Source: Flavobacterium lacustre (GTDB taxonomy: Bacteria > Bacteroidota > Bacteroidia > Flavobacteriales > Flavobacteriaceae). From it: a DNA stretch of 64,000 nt. The position numbers were made by a program, and so were the translations under genes. The DNA lies in contig NZ_CP114882.2 of NCBI RefSeq assembly GCF_027474525.2, positions 2,480,001-2,544,000 of the forward strand, written 5' to 3'. Within the stretch, counting starts at the first letter, position 1, and every line of letters begins with the position of its first letter. Positions 55,158 through 63,181 of the stretch are shown one piece after another. The notes under the pieces are model-generated. The model had not been told where the DNA came from. It saw nothing but the letters and a program-made list of their open reading frames with translations, and searched no databases.

Positions 55158-55271
55158 ATGGAAATTTTAAAAACAAAATTTAAAGACTTTTACACAAATA
55201 ATAAAATGACTGTTAACATTGCGGGCGGTGTACTTGTTATCCTTTTAGCATGGAAAATGTTTAAAAAGTAA
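55158..55271 (+). CDS. Tiny provirus membrane protein, 37 residues
   Basis: MEILKTKFKDFYTNNK, then a single span MTVNIAGGVLVILLAW and the tail KMFKK. Charged residues at both ends fix the span. The spacing to the next start is 1 base. Confidence 0.6.
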   Translation: MEILKTKFKDFYTNNKMTVNIAGGVLVILLAWKMFKK

Positions 55272-55272
55272 A

Positions 55273-55788
55273 ATGAGAACTCAATTTCGTAATTCCTTAA
55301 AACCGTCAAGTGGCGGTTTTTTGGATATAGTAGAAAGATACTGGCTTGTTCTTCTTGGTTTAATTATTGGTTATCCTATAATCATGCGTTATTTTAAAGA
55401 CGCCAGTACAAAGGATATAATAAACAATCAGGAGGAGGAAACAAAAATTTTGGTTGCAAATAACAACAACCCTATTACTCAATTACAAGAGTTAAATAAA
55501 ATTACTTCAAATCCTTTTTATCATAATGTAGCTCGAAATTTGGCTGTAGATTTAGGTACAAATATTTTAACTAAAGAGAAAACCTTTTGGGATTTTGCAT
55601 GGTTAAACCCTAAAGGATGGACTGAAAACGACGCTAAAATATACGCACAATTAAAGATTTTGACTAATGCTGGTCAGGTTAAAACAGTTACACAATGTTA
55701 TTACGTCTTAACGAGGCGTAATTTAATGGATGACGTAAAAGAGTACTTAGACTCCTCAGAATTAAATAAATTACCACTATTTAAATAA
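55273..55788 (+). CDS. Provirus protein with N-terminal membrane anchor
   Basis: 171 residues. A single span at ~24-40 (WLVLLGLIIGYPIIMRYF) is followed by a helical soluble domain (ITQLQELNKITSN; KEKTFWDFAWLNPKGW; AKIYAQLKILTNAGQ). No motif known. A terminator-like hairpin lies within its first codons (55299-55322). A virion membrane protein or entry factor is plausible. Confidence 0.62.
   Translation: MRTQFRNSLKPSSGGFLDIVERYWLVLLGLIIGYPIIMRYFKDASTKDIINNQEEETKILVANNNNPITQLQELNKITSNPFYHNVARNLAVDLGTNILTKEKTFWDFAWLNPKGWTENDAKIYAQLKILTNAGQVKTVTQCYYVLTRRNLMDDVKEYLDSSELNKLPLFK
55299..55322 (+). terminator. Terminator-like hairpin inside a coding sequence
   Basis: AAAACCG/CGGTTTT stem, 8-base loop and a run of six T ending at 55322, within codons 9-17 of the 55273 gene. 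Could reduce transcription of the last late genes. Confidence 0.4.
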
Positions 55789-55794
55789 AAAAAT

Positions 55795-56529
55795 ATGGAC
55801 TTTCCACTTACTAACAATTATATACAATACTTAACAAAAAAAGGAATTGTAAAAACTAAATCTGTAACTTTTACAAAAAATTATTACGATACACTTTTCG
55901 AAGTGTCGGGTATAAATGAAGAGTTTTTTATACTTTCAGTTTTTGAAAATAACGTAAAAAAATCAGGTATAGGATTTCAAAATCTCGATAATCCCGATAT
56001 GTTAGGATTTATTAATTCAAATTTTTTCGATATTAATTTAATCCCAGATAACAGTTTTTTTCCTGCAGAACAAATAGTTATTTTAACTTACAATCAGGAA
56101 TATATAAGAACTGCAACAGAATATGTTAATGCTTTACATCCTGACCACGTTTATTTATTACAATTTTGTGAAAAAAATTATCCCGCAAAAACGTTTTATA
56201 TTAAACCTTTTTATCATGGTTTAGATTACTTACATCAAATTAACAATCCTAATAATAATCTTTTGTATTTTGCTAAAGTAGTTGGTATTGTTACTTCTTT
56301 TGTTTCTGTTTTAGATAATATTGGGTTATCAAATCAGGAATCCTCTTTATCAATGTTTTATCATTCTGCTGGTGGAAGTGTTGCTTCTTCTACTCCTTTT
56401 TTGTTTAATAAATTGGTTTTTTCTACTGGTTCAAATTTTGCTGGTATTGCTACTCCTACTCCGCTATCAACTTACGCACAAGTAATGGGCTATGTTGCAA
56501 TTTTTGACGAACCTGTTTTTGTTCTTTAA
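55795..56529 (+). CDS. Provirus protein of unknown function, candidate spike or vertex protein
   Basis: 244 residues, beta-rich with many aromatic residues (FTKNYYDTLFEVSGINEEFF; VNALHPDHVYLLQFCEKNY). The C-terminal third is rich in Ser/Gly/Thr/Pro (YHSAGGSVASSTPF; TPTPLSTYAQVMGYV). No membrane span. Position at the end of the structural block and composition suggest a surface spike or receptor-binding protein; this is inference only. Confidence 0.55.
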   Translation: MDFPLTNNYIQYLTKKGIVKTKSVTFTKNYYDTLFEVSGINEEFFILSVFENNVKKSGIGFQNLDNPDMLGFINSNFFDINLIPDNSFFPAEQIVILTYNQEYIRTATEYVNALHPDHVYLLQFCEKNYPAKTFYIKPFYHGLDYLHQINNPNNNLLYFAKVVGIVTSFVSVLDNIGLSNQESSLSMFYHSAGGSVASSTPFLFNKLVFSTGSNFAGIATPTPLSTYAQVMGYVAIFDEPVFVL

Positions 56530-56753
56530 TGGCTAATACTACCCCTACTCCTTATATGTGTTGGGTATTTCATAAGGATAAAACTCGCCACCCTATACAA
56601 TACCCTTTTATGAAGTCAATATACTATCTTCATAAATTATTAGAACGGGAGGGTTACGATTACCATTATATAAATATTTATAATAGGAAAACACAAAAGT
56701 ATATTTCTCGTCAATATTTTGACAAGTATATTATAGATAAACCTTTGTATTAA
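56529..56753 (+). CDS. Small provirus protein, 74 residues
   Basis: The A of its ATG is the last base of the previous stop codon, so translation is coupled. Tyr- and Lys-rich (FMKSIYYLHKLLEREGYDYHY; NRKTQKYISRQYFDKYI). No family recognised. Last gene of the structural run. Confidence 0.6.
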   Translation: MANTTPTPYMCWVFHKDKTRHPIQYPFMKSIYYLHKLLEREGYDYHYINIYNRKTQKYISRQYFDKYIIDKPLY

Positions 56754-56830
56754 GTTACAAGGGTTTTTTTTTAGGTTTATTATTAATTCTCTGTAGGGAT
56801 TATTTATTAGCGAGATTTAAATTTTGGCAC

Positions 56831-56838
56831 TATATTTG
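56831..56838 (+). promoter_or_regulatory. -7 element of the last provirus gene
   Basis: TATATTTG, exact TAnnTTTG match, 45 bases before the ATG at 56883. It indicates separate expression of this gene. Confidence 0.5.
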
Positions 56839-56882
56839 AAAAATAATTATCAACTTTAACCTACTAAAAAAAAATAAAAATT

Positions 56883-57284
56883 ATGAAAAAAATTACATTG
56901 TTATTTCTGTTGTTTACTGCTTTTTCTTATTCTCAGACTACTGAGCAAGAATATAATTATTTAACAAAAGGTTATAAAGAAACTGTTTCTAAAGGTTTAG
57001 ATTTAAAACAAGGCTATGAATTGCAAGATTTTTATAAATATTCAGAAACACTTTATACCTTTGATTTTAAATTATTTGTTAATCAAAAGACAAAAAAAAA
57101 TTCTGCTATTTTGGTTATAGCTAATTCAAAAATGTGGAATAATTATTATTATTTATGTATTCCTATTGGTAACCCTGATTTATATCAACGTTATCAAAAG
57201 GATTTAACTCCATGGGATTCAATGATATTACAGTCTTATTCAACTGCTCTTTCTCAAATTTTATCTATTTCATTACAACCGTAA
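56883..57284 (+). CDS. Secreted small protein, possible lysogenic-conversion (moron) gene
   Basis: 133 residues. A Flavobacterium-type signal peptide (ITLLFLLFTAFSYSQ) is followed by a short mixed domain with many Tyr and Lys. No family recognised. It has its own -7 element and its own terminator, unlike the other genes of the element, and lies just inside the right boundary repeat. A host-altering cargo gene is a fair guess; it could also be a host gene captured by the element. Confidence 0.6.
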   Translation: MKKITLLFLLFTAFSYSQTTEQEYNYLTKGYKETVSKGLDLKQGYELQDFYKYSETLYTFDFKLFVNQKTKKNSAILVIANSKMWNNYYYLCIPIGNPDLYQRYQKDLTPWDSMILQSYSTALSQILSISLQP

Positions 57285-57297
57285 AAATCAATAAATG

Positions 57298-57322
57298 AAC
57301 CCCAATAAAACGGGGTTTTTTT
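57298..57322 (+). terminator. Terminator of the secreted-protein gene
   Basis: AACCCC/GGGGTT stem followed by seven or more T, 13 bases after the stop. Confidence 0.8.
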
Positions 57323-57393
57323 ATTTCCAAATATTTACCTTAAAATTGTTTATAAACTTGTTAACAACTTGTTTGACGTTCTATGCCTCTTAT

Positions 57394-57412
57394 TATAAAT
57401 TATAGTTCAAAT
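57394..57412 (+). repeat. Right boundary repeat (candidate attR, dif-like)
   Basis: TATAAATTATAGTTCAAAT, one mismatch (T for G) to the left copy. Similarity also extends leftward at scattered positions (CnTAT versus CATAA) but stops sharply to the right. Confidence 0.6.
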
Positions 57413-57430
57413 AAGAATAAGCATAAAAAA

Positions 57431-57495
57431 ATGCTAACTAAAAGATATCGGTGTTTTTTATCTTGTATTGCTTACCAAATCGTTTAGATTAGCAT
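57431..57495 (+). promoter_or_regulatory. Hairpin region upstream of the MFS gene
   Basis: ATGCTAACTAAA (57431) pairs with TTTAGATTAGCAT (ends 57495) with one bulged base, and AAGATA/TATCTT pairs inside. It lies immediately before the -7 element TACATTTG (57506-57513), so it acts as DNA (an operator), not as a transcript leader, unless another promoter lies upstream. Confidence 0.4.
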
Positions 57496-57505
57496 CTTAA
57501 ATATT

Positions 57506-57513
57506 TACATTTG
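57506..57513 (+). promoter_or_regulatory. -7 element of the MFS transporter gene
   Basis: TACATTTG with TTTA 19 bases upstream (57483-57486). It contains the TTG at 57511, ruling that out as start codon. Confidence 0.6.
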
Positions 57514-57540
57514 CAAAAAAATATAAAAGATTCCTTTTTC

Positions 57541-58770
57541 ATGACAAAAGCAAAATACATCAAATTAATTTTCATTTTAGGTTCATTGACAGCACTTGGG
57601 CCATTTTCGATAGACATGTATTTGCCCGGTTTTGAAGGTATTGCTAACGATTTGAATACTACTGTCGCTAAGGTTTCGATGACTCTATCTAGTTATTTTA
57701 TTGGAATTTCTGCAGGACAATTATTATATGGGCCATTATTAGACCGTTTTGGAAGAAAGAAACCTTTATTTGTAGGTATTTTGGTTTATATTCTTGCTTC
57801 TTTAGGTTGCTCTTTTGTAACTAATATTGATACTTTTATAGGATTACGTTTTATACAGGCAGTTGGTAGTTGCGCTGCTGCAGTAGCTTCTGTGGCAATG
57901 GTTCGAGATTTATTTCCTGTAAAAGATATTCCCAAAGTATTTTCTTTATTGATGTTGGTTGTAGGGCTTTCGCCAATGTTAGCGCCTACAATTGGAGGTT
58001 ATGTTACGGCTTATTATGGTTGGCATGTAGTATTTTTAATTTTGATGGGTTTAGGAATTATTATACTTATTGGTGCAATGATTGAACTTCCTAATACCTA
58101 TGTTCCTGATACTTCAATTTCATTAAAACCAAAACTAATTATTACCAATTTTATAAGTATCCTGAGAGAGCCTCAATTTTATACTTATGCCTTTACCGGA
58201 GCAGTTGCTTTCTCTGGCTTGTTTACTTATGTGGCGTCTTCTCCTATTTTGTTTATGACTATTTTTAAAGTAGATCCTAAAACGTATGGTTGGATTTTTG
58301 CATTTATGTCTTTGAGTTTTATATCTGCCAGTCAATTGAATTCCTTTTTGTTAAGAAGATTCAAAAGTGAACAAATGATTTTTGGAGCGTTAATAACTCA
58401 AACAATATTGAGTATTATTTTTCTTGTGGCGGCTTTAAATAATTGGCTGGGTTTGTATGAAACTATAGCTTTGTTATTTTTGTTTTTAGCTTGTTTAGGA
58501 ATTTCAAATCCTAATACGGCTGGTCTCACCCTTGCTCCTTTTACCAGAAATGCAGGAAGTGCTTCTGCTTTAATGGGAGCCATTCAGTTGGGATTAGGAG
58601 CATTAGCCTCTTTTGTGGTAGGTATTTTCGTTATAGATTCAGTGGTTCCAATGGTTGTAATTATGTGTATTACAACAATCACAGCTTTTGTGATTTTGAA
58701 TATTGGAAAACGAAATATTAAAAAAACTATCATTAGTTCATCGGATCAGGAAGTAACGATAGTTCATTAA
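57541..58770 (+). CDS. MFS drug-resistance transporter, Bcr/CflA type
   Basis: 409 residues from the ATG at 57541. Twelve hydrophobic segments are expected from the pattern. FSIDMYLPGFEGIANDLN at the start, GPLLDRFGRKKPLFVG (motif A loop) and GLRFIQAVGSCAAAVASVAMVRDLF (motif B/C region) are typical of Bcr/CflA (DHA1) exporters. Likely exports toxic compounds by proton antiport; substrate unknown. First host gene to the right of the provirus. Confidence 0.92.
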   Translation: MTKAKYIKLIFILGSLTALGPFSIDMYLPGFEGIANDLNTTVAKVSMTLSSYFIGISAGQLLYGPLLDRFGRKKPLFVGILVYILASLGCSFVTNIDTFIGLRFIQAVGSCAAAVASVAMVRDLFPVKDIPKVFSLLMLVVGLSPMLAPTIGGYVTAYYGWHVVFLILMGLGIIILIGAMIELPNTYVPDTSISLKPKLIITNFISILREPQFYTYAFTGAVAFSGLFTYVASSPILFMTIFKVDPKTYGWIFAFMSLSFISASQLNSFLLRRFKSEQMIFGALITQTILSIIFLVAALNNWLGLYETIALLFLFLACLGISNPNTAGLTLAPFTRNAGSASALMGAIQLGLGALASFVVGIFVIDSVVPMVVIMCITTITAFVILNIGKRNIKKTIISSSDQEVTIVH

Positions 58771-58773
58771 TTT

Positions 58774-60030
58774 TTACTTTTTATCAGGTCTGATAATCAT
58801 TCGTAAAGATTGGTCTTTTGCAAAATAAGCAGTCATCCAATTGTAAAAAGTCAATATTCGATTTCGATAGGTTATTAATGAAATTAAGTGAACAAATAAC
58901 CAAATTATCCAAGCAAAAAATCCTTTGAAATGTAATTTAGGACTTGGTAAATCTACAACAGCTTTATTTTTTCCAATGATCGCCATAGCTCCTTTGTCCT
59001 TGTATACAAAAGGAATTAACGGTTTATTCTGATTCATTGATTTGAAATTTTTAGCTAAATTCAATCCTTGTTGAATGGCTACTTGAGCCACTTGCGGATG
59101 ACCTCCAGGAAAATTTTTATCCGTAAGCTGGATGCAGGTATCTCCTATTGCATAAATGTTTTGGGTGCCATTAACTTTATTAAAAGCATCTGTAGCCAAA
59201 CGTTTTCCACGGCCATAACTTTCTGTTGGAATTCCTTCAAATTCTCTTGCCGAAACGCCCGCTGCCCAAATTAAATTTTTGGTTTGAATCGTTTCTCCAT
59301 TCGAGAAAAATACAGTATCATCTACATAATCAGTTACCCGACTGTTTAATTTTACAACAACACCAAGTTTGGTCACTGCCTCCAAGGTATCTTCTTGCGA
59401 TTCCTTACTCATAGGCGATAATAAGGCATCACCACCATCGACTAAATAAATATTACTGGCCGTGGTCCCAAGTTCAGGATATTCTTTAAGGAAAATGTTT
59501 TTTCTCATCTCAGCAAACATTCCCGAAAGCTCTACTCCTGTTGGTCCGCCACCTGCAACTACGATGGTTAATAATTTTCGTCGTTTACGAATATCTTTAC
59601 AAATTGCAGCTTTTTCTAAATTTTTCAGTATGGTATTTCGCATTTCAATGGCATCATTGAGCGTTTTCATCGGAATTGCATTTTTCTTCACATTTTCCAT
59701 TCCAAAATAACTTGTTTCGGCTCCGGTTGCAAAGACTAAATAATCGTATGTTAATTCTCCGTTGTTGAGAATAATTTTATTTTCGGTGGGGATTACTTTT
59801 TGAAGTTCTCCCAAACGAAATTGCAGATTCTTTTTTCCGGCAAAAAATTTTCGAAAAGGATAGCTGATACTGGAAGGTTCTAAAAAAGCCGTAGCAACCT
59901 GATATATGAGTGGTGGAAAGAAATTATAGTTATTTTTATCAACAAGCGTTACATGAATTCCTTCCTCATTCAGGAGTTCTTTCGCCAAATTCAATCCAGC
60001 AAACCCACCGCCAACTATTACAATCTCCAT
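58774..60030 (-). CDS. Type II NADH dehydrogenase
   Basis: 418 residues. FAD motif IVIVGGGFAGLNLAKEL, NADH motif VVAGGGPTGVELSGMFAEM, and IYAIGDTCIQL near 300 for the flavin. The C-terminal hydrophobic region (FFAWIIWLFVHLISLITYRN) is the membrane-binding part of NDH-2 enzymes. It passes electrons from NADH to quinone without pumping protons. The convergent MFS gene ends 3 bases away. Confidence 0.9.
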   Translation of the reverse strand: MEIVIVGGGFAGLNLAKELLNEEGIHVTLVDKNNYNFFPPLIYQVATAFLEPSSISYPFRKFFAGKKNLQFRLGELQKVIPTENKIILNNGELTYDYLVFATGAETSYFGMENVKKNAIPMKTLNDAIEMRNTILKNLEKAAICKDIRKRRKLLTIVVAGGGPTGVELSGMFAEMRKNIFLKEYPELGTTASNIYLVDGGDALLSPMSKESQEDTLEAVTKLGVVVKLNSRVTDYVDDTVFFSNGETIQTKNLIWAAGVSAREFEGIPTESYGRGKRLATDAFNKVNGTQNIYAIGDTCIQLTDKNFPGGHPQVAQVAIQQGLNLAKNFKSMNQNKPLIPFVYKDKGAMAIIGKNKAVVDLPSPKLHFKGFFAWIIWLFVHLISLITYRNRILTFYNWMTAYFAKDQSLRMIIRPDKK

Positions 60031-60129
60031 ATTTTTCTAATTTTTGTTGTATAAAAAAAAGCATCCTATAAATATAAGTTATTTACAGCATGCTTTTGAA
60101 TGTACAACTATTAAAAAAAGATTAAAATA

Positions 60130-61467
60130 TTAGTTCCTTTTTAATTTTTTAACGGGTTTTTCTGCAGGTTCATTTTTGGCTTGAAGCAAATGGTTGGCCA
60201 ATAATTTCTCTATCAATTCGTCTTTGGTCAAATGATGAAAAATCGTTTTTATTTTAGTTTTTAATGCTGAATCAACCTCGTGATTGGGTTTGGTTTTAAA
60301 GATTTGTTTGGCCCACAAAAGCGTATTGTTTTCTTCGATACTTGCAACTGTTGGCTTATTAAATTCAATAAATTTGATTCCTAATTCTTTTTCGAAACCG
60401 GCAATTTCCATTACCTCTTCGGGTTGCAAAATCGTTAATGAAAGCCCCTTTGCTCCTGCTCTTGCAGTTCTTCCGCTGCGGTGTACATAAACTTCATACA
60501 CATCCGGCAAATGATAATTTACCACATATGATATTTCTTTTACATCAATTCCTCTTGCGGCTAAATCTGTTGCGACTAATATATTGATGTGTCCTTCACG
60601 AAATTGCTCCATAATTCTGTCACGAATTCCTTGAGATAAACTACCGTGCAAAGCACCTGATGAAAATCGATTAATGGCTAAATTTTTAGCCAGTTTATTC
60701 ACTGCAGCTTTAGTTTTACAAAAAATGATTCCGCGTTCTCCTTCTTTCGAATTCAAAAAATGCATCAAAACATCAAGTTTTTCTATCGGATTTACGACTA
60801 TATATTGGTGATCAATTCCTTGATTTCCCACAGTTTCCATATTGGCACTTACCTGAACTACATTTTTATTTAAGTAATTCTGAACCAGTTGTTTTATTGT
60901 TCCTGGCAAAGTCGCCGAAAACAAAAATGTTCTGTGATCTTTAGGTATTTCGGCAATAATCTCATCTAAACCTTCTTTTAAAATCGTCACCATTTCATCG
61001 GCTTCGTCTAGAACAAGAAATTTAGTTTCTTTTAAAGAAATTGCTTTACGTTGAATCAAATCAATTAATCTTCCCGGAGTAGCAACTACAATATGTGTTG
61101 GCAATGTTAAGCGCTCTATTTGAGGTTTTATTGGGATACCTCCACAAGTGGCTGCGATAGAAACTTCGGGCAGGTATTTTGCAAAATCTTCTAAATTTCT
61201 AAAAATTTGTTGTCCTAATTCACGAGTCGGAACCAGAATTACAGCTTGAATTGTTGCTAAATTCGGGTCTATTAATTGTAAAAGAGGCAATCCAAAAGCG
61301 GCTGTTTTTCCAGTTCCAGTTTTGGCAAGTCCAACTAAATCAGTTGTGTTTGATAAAAATAGCGGAATTGTTTTTTGCTGAATTTCTGTAGGTACTACAA
61401 TTCCTAATTCGGTAATCGCTTTTAGTATTGGTGCTGAAATTCCTAAATCAGAGAATTGTTTTGACAT
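60130..61467 (-). CDS. DEAD-box RNA helicase
   Basis: 445 residues. Q motif region (FSDLGISAPILKAITELGI, then PTEIQ), motif I AKTGTGKT, Ia PTRELGQQ, motif II LDEADEM, motif III SAT, and motif VI HRSGRTARAG. The tail is short and basic (KPVKKLKRN) with no extra RNA-binding domain. Role in RNA unwinding such as ribosome assembly or cold growth; the exact paralogue (RhlE-like by length) is uncertain. Confidence 0.93.
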   Translation of the reverse strand: MSKQFSDLGISAPILKAITELGIVVPTEIQQKTIPLFLSNTTDLVGLAKTGTGKTAAFGLPLLQLIDPNLATIQAVILVPTRELGQQIFRNLEDFAKYLPEVSIAATCGGIPIKPQIERLTLPTHIVVATPGRLIDLIQRKAISLKETKFLVLDEADEMVTILKEGLDEIIAEIPKDHRTFLFSATLPGTIKQLVQNYLNKNVVQVSANMETVGNQGIDHQYIVVNPIEKLDVLMHFLNSKEGERGIIFCKTKAAVNKLAKNLAINRFSSGALHGSLSQGIRDRIMEQFREGHINILVATDLAARGIDVKEISYVVNYHLPDVYEVYVHRSGRTARAGAKGLSLTILQPEEVMEIAGFEKELGIKFIEFNKPTVASIEENNTLLWAKQIFKTKPNHEVDSALKTKIKTIFHHLTKDELIEKLLANHLLQAKNEPAEKPVKKLKRN

Positions 61468-61532
61468 TATTTTGGATTTATAATTTTTTTAAAAGTGCTT
61501 TTGATCGTTTAGTTTTTACCGTGAAACAGGTA

Positions 61533-63071
61533 TCAATCTGGTTCGTTCATGATTTTTTCACGGTATTTTTTACCGGTCAACAAAATCAATTTTAATTTGT
61601 AATCATCAACAAGCCATTCGCGGTAATTTTTGCTGCATTGGCTCAAACATTTAGAATATCGTTTGATACGACAATCAATATCGTCTTCTAACTCTTTTCC
61701 TAATGCCTTTGCTTCCTGTAAAGTTTCAGAATTGTCCACACACATTGCGGCATGTTGTTCTAATGATTTTTCTAAAACTACTTTTGAACGTAAATTTTGT
61801 TTAATAATTAATTTATGCTCTTCATCGACATCAAAAGTAACGACTTCAGTTTTACTGAATTTAGCCCGTAATTCCGGAGGCATCGTATATTTAAAATACA
61901 GTTCAATTTCGTTATCATCACGTAAATTCTCTAAATAAAATTCAGGCGATTTAAAGATATGTTGCCAGTTTACCGGCTCACTCCATAAACCAAAACGCGC
62001 GGCATTGTTTCCTAAATCAATAACTGTAAACTCATCTTTATTAGGCAATTTTCTGGAACCACGACCAATCATCTGGAAATATAAAGTCAATGATTTTGTG
62101 GCTCTGTTTAGGATTATTGTCTCAACTGTAGGTTCATCAAAACCAGTTGTAAGGATACCAACTGAGGTTAAAATTGCATCCGGAGTTTTTTTGAACCAAT
62201 GCAAAATATCTTTTCGTTCCTCGTTATTGCTGGTGTTGTCAAGATGTCTTATCGGATATCCCGCTTCTCTAAAAGTTTCATAAACATATAGTGAAGTATT
62301 GATTCCGTTGTTGAAAATTAAGGTTTTCTTTCCCAAAGATTTTTCGGTGTAGGCATGCAACAATTTTTCTTGCATGGCCATATTCGTGTATAAATCATCG
62401 GATGATTTTACGGTATAATCACCATTAATCCCTACTTTCAATGATGTTAAACCAACATCATAACTATAAGTAACGGCTTTCGCCAAAAAACCTTTCTCAA
62501 TCAAAGAACCAATAGTATCTCCTACAATTAATTCGTCATAACTTTCATGCATTGGTAATTTAATATTAGAACTCAACGGCGTGGCAGTTACTCCTAATAT
62601 GAAAGCATTTTTGAAAGAACTTAATAATTTACGGAAGGAATTATAGTGGGCCTCATCGATGATTACTAAACCTACATTATCTAAATGCAGTTTTTCGTCA
62701 TTGATACGGTTTTTTAAAGTTTCGACCATGGCAACAAAACAGGAATATTCGTTTTGATCCGGAAGTTCTTTTACTTTACTGTTTATGATTTTATTTTTTA
62801 CGTCAAAACCTTTCAACATTTTTGAAGTTTGTTTACACAGCTCTATTCTGTGGGTCAAAACAACTACTTTTTTATCGTGTTGGGATAAATAACGACGAAC
62901 AATTTCTGAAAACACCACTGTTTTACCACCACCTGTAGGCAATTGATACAATAAATGATGTTGCGCCGGAGCATTGTCAATTCGTTCAAAGATGGCATCT
63001 ATATCTCCTTTTTGGTAGGCATAAAGCTCTTTTTTGTCTTCTATTTCTATTTCTAAAGTATTTTGGGACAT
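61533..63071 (-). CDS. Superfamily II DEAD/DEAH helicase-like ATPase
   Basis: 512 residues. Motif I is LPTGGGKTVVFSEIV, motif II VIIDEAHYNSF, motif III GVTATPLSS and motif VI QMIGRGSRKLP. The layout is that of the ResIII/RadD-like branch. The C-terminal ~130 residues carry a Cys cluster (CRIKRYSKCLSQCSKNY) and no nuclease motif. Likely a DNA-translocating or unwinding repair protein. The next gene downstream is the RNA helicase, 65 bases away. A TATTTTTG -7 element lies at 63099-63092. Confidence 0.88.
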   Translation of the reverse strand: MSQNTLEIEIEDKKELYAYQKGDIDAIFERIDNAPAQHHLLYQLPTGGGKTVVFSEIVRRYLSQHDKKVVVLTHRIELCKQTSKMLKGFDVKNKIINSKVKELPDQNEYSCFVAMVETLKNRINDEKLHLDNVGLVIIDEAHYNSFRKLLSSFKNAFILGVTATPLSSNIKLPMHESYDELIVGDTIGSLIEKGFLAKAVTYSYDVGLTSLKVGINGDYTVKSSDDLYTNMAMQEKLLHAYTEKSLGKKTLIFNNGINTSLYVYETFREAGYPIRHLDNTSNNEERKDILHWFKKTPDAILTSVGILTTGFDEPTVETIILNRATKSLTLYFQMIGRGSRKLPNKDEFTVIDLGNNAARFGLWSEPVNWQHIFKSPEFYLENLRDDNEIELYFKYTMPPELRAKFSKTEVVTFDVDEEHKLIIKQNLRSKVVLEKSLEQHAAMCVDNSETLQEAKALGKELEDDIDCRIKRYSKCLSQCSKNYREWLVDDYKLKLILLTGKKYREKIMNEPD

Positions 63072-63181
63072 TGATTTTTGTTGGATTTTTGCAAAAATAC
63101 ACCTAAAAAACAGTTTTTTTGTTAATTTTAATTAAAAAGAAATAGGACTCGTTAATTAAAATTGGTTATTAAAAACTTTTT

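Larger units (their letters stand above)
50270..57412 (+). mobile_element. Integrated ssDNA-phage-like provirus (FLiP/Finnlakeviridae-like by inference), about 7.1 kb
   Basis: Seen: a one-strand block of about a dozen small, mostly unrecognised genes bounded by the direct repeat TATAAATTATAGT(G/T)CAAAT. It holds a rolling-circle Rep, candidate origin hairpins, a duplicated-fold candidate capsid protein, a muramidase-like protein with a C-terminal membrane anchor, and several small single-span membrane proteins. Not seen: integrase, transposase, Zot/gpI-type assembly ATPase, or a packaging ATPase. Known: FLiP of Flavobacterium is an icosahedral ssDNA phage of ~9 kb with an internal membrane, a double-barrel capsid protein and a lytic transglycosylase. 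Inferred: a related temperate virus that borrows host XerCD. No residue-level similarity to FLiP could be tested. Confidence 0.72.

Noticed and set aside
50270..57412. Filamentous phage (inovirus) prophage
   Set aside because: Rep, small size and dif-like ends would fit, but no Zot/gpI ATPase or short signal-peptide major coat protein is visible, and the candidate coat is a 241-residue beta-rich protein.
50270..57412. Rolling-circle plasmid or integrative conjugative element
   Set aside because: No relaxase beyond Rep, no mobilisation or type IV secretion genes; the run of virion-like membrane proteins and a muramidase-like protein favours a virus.
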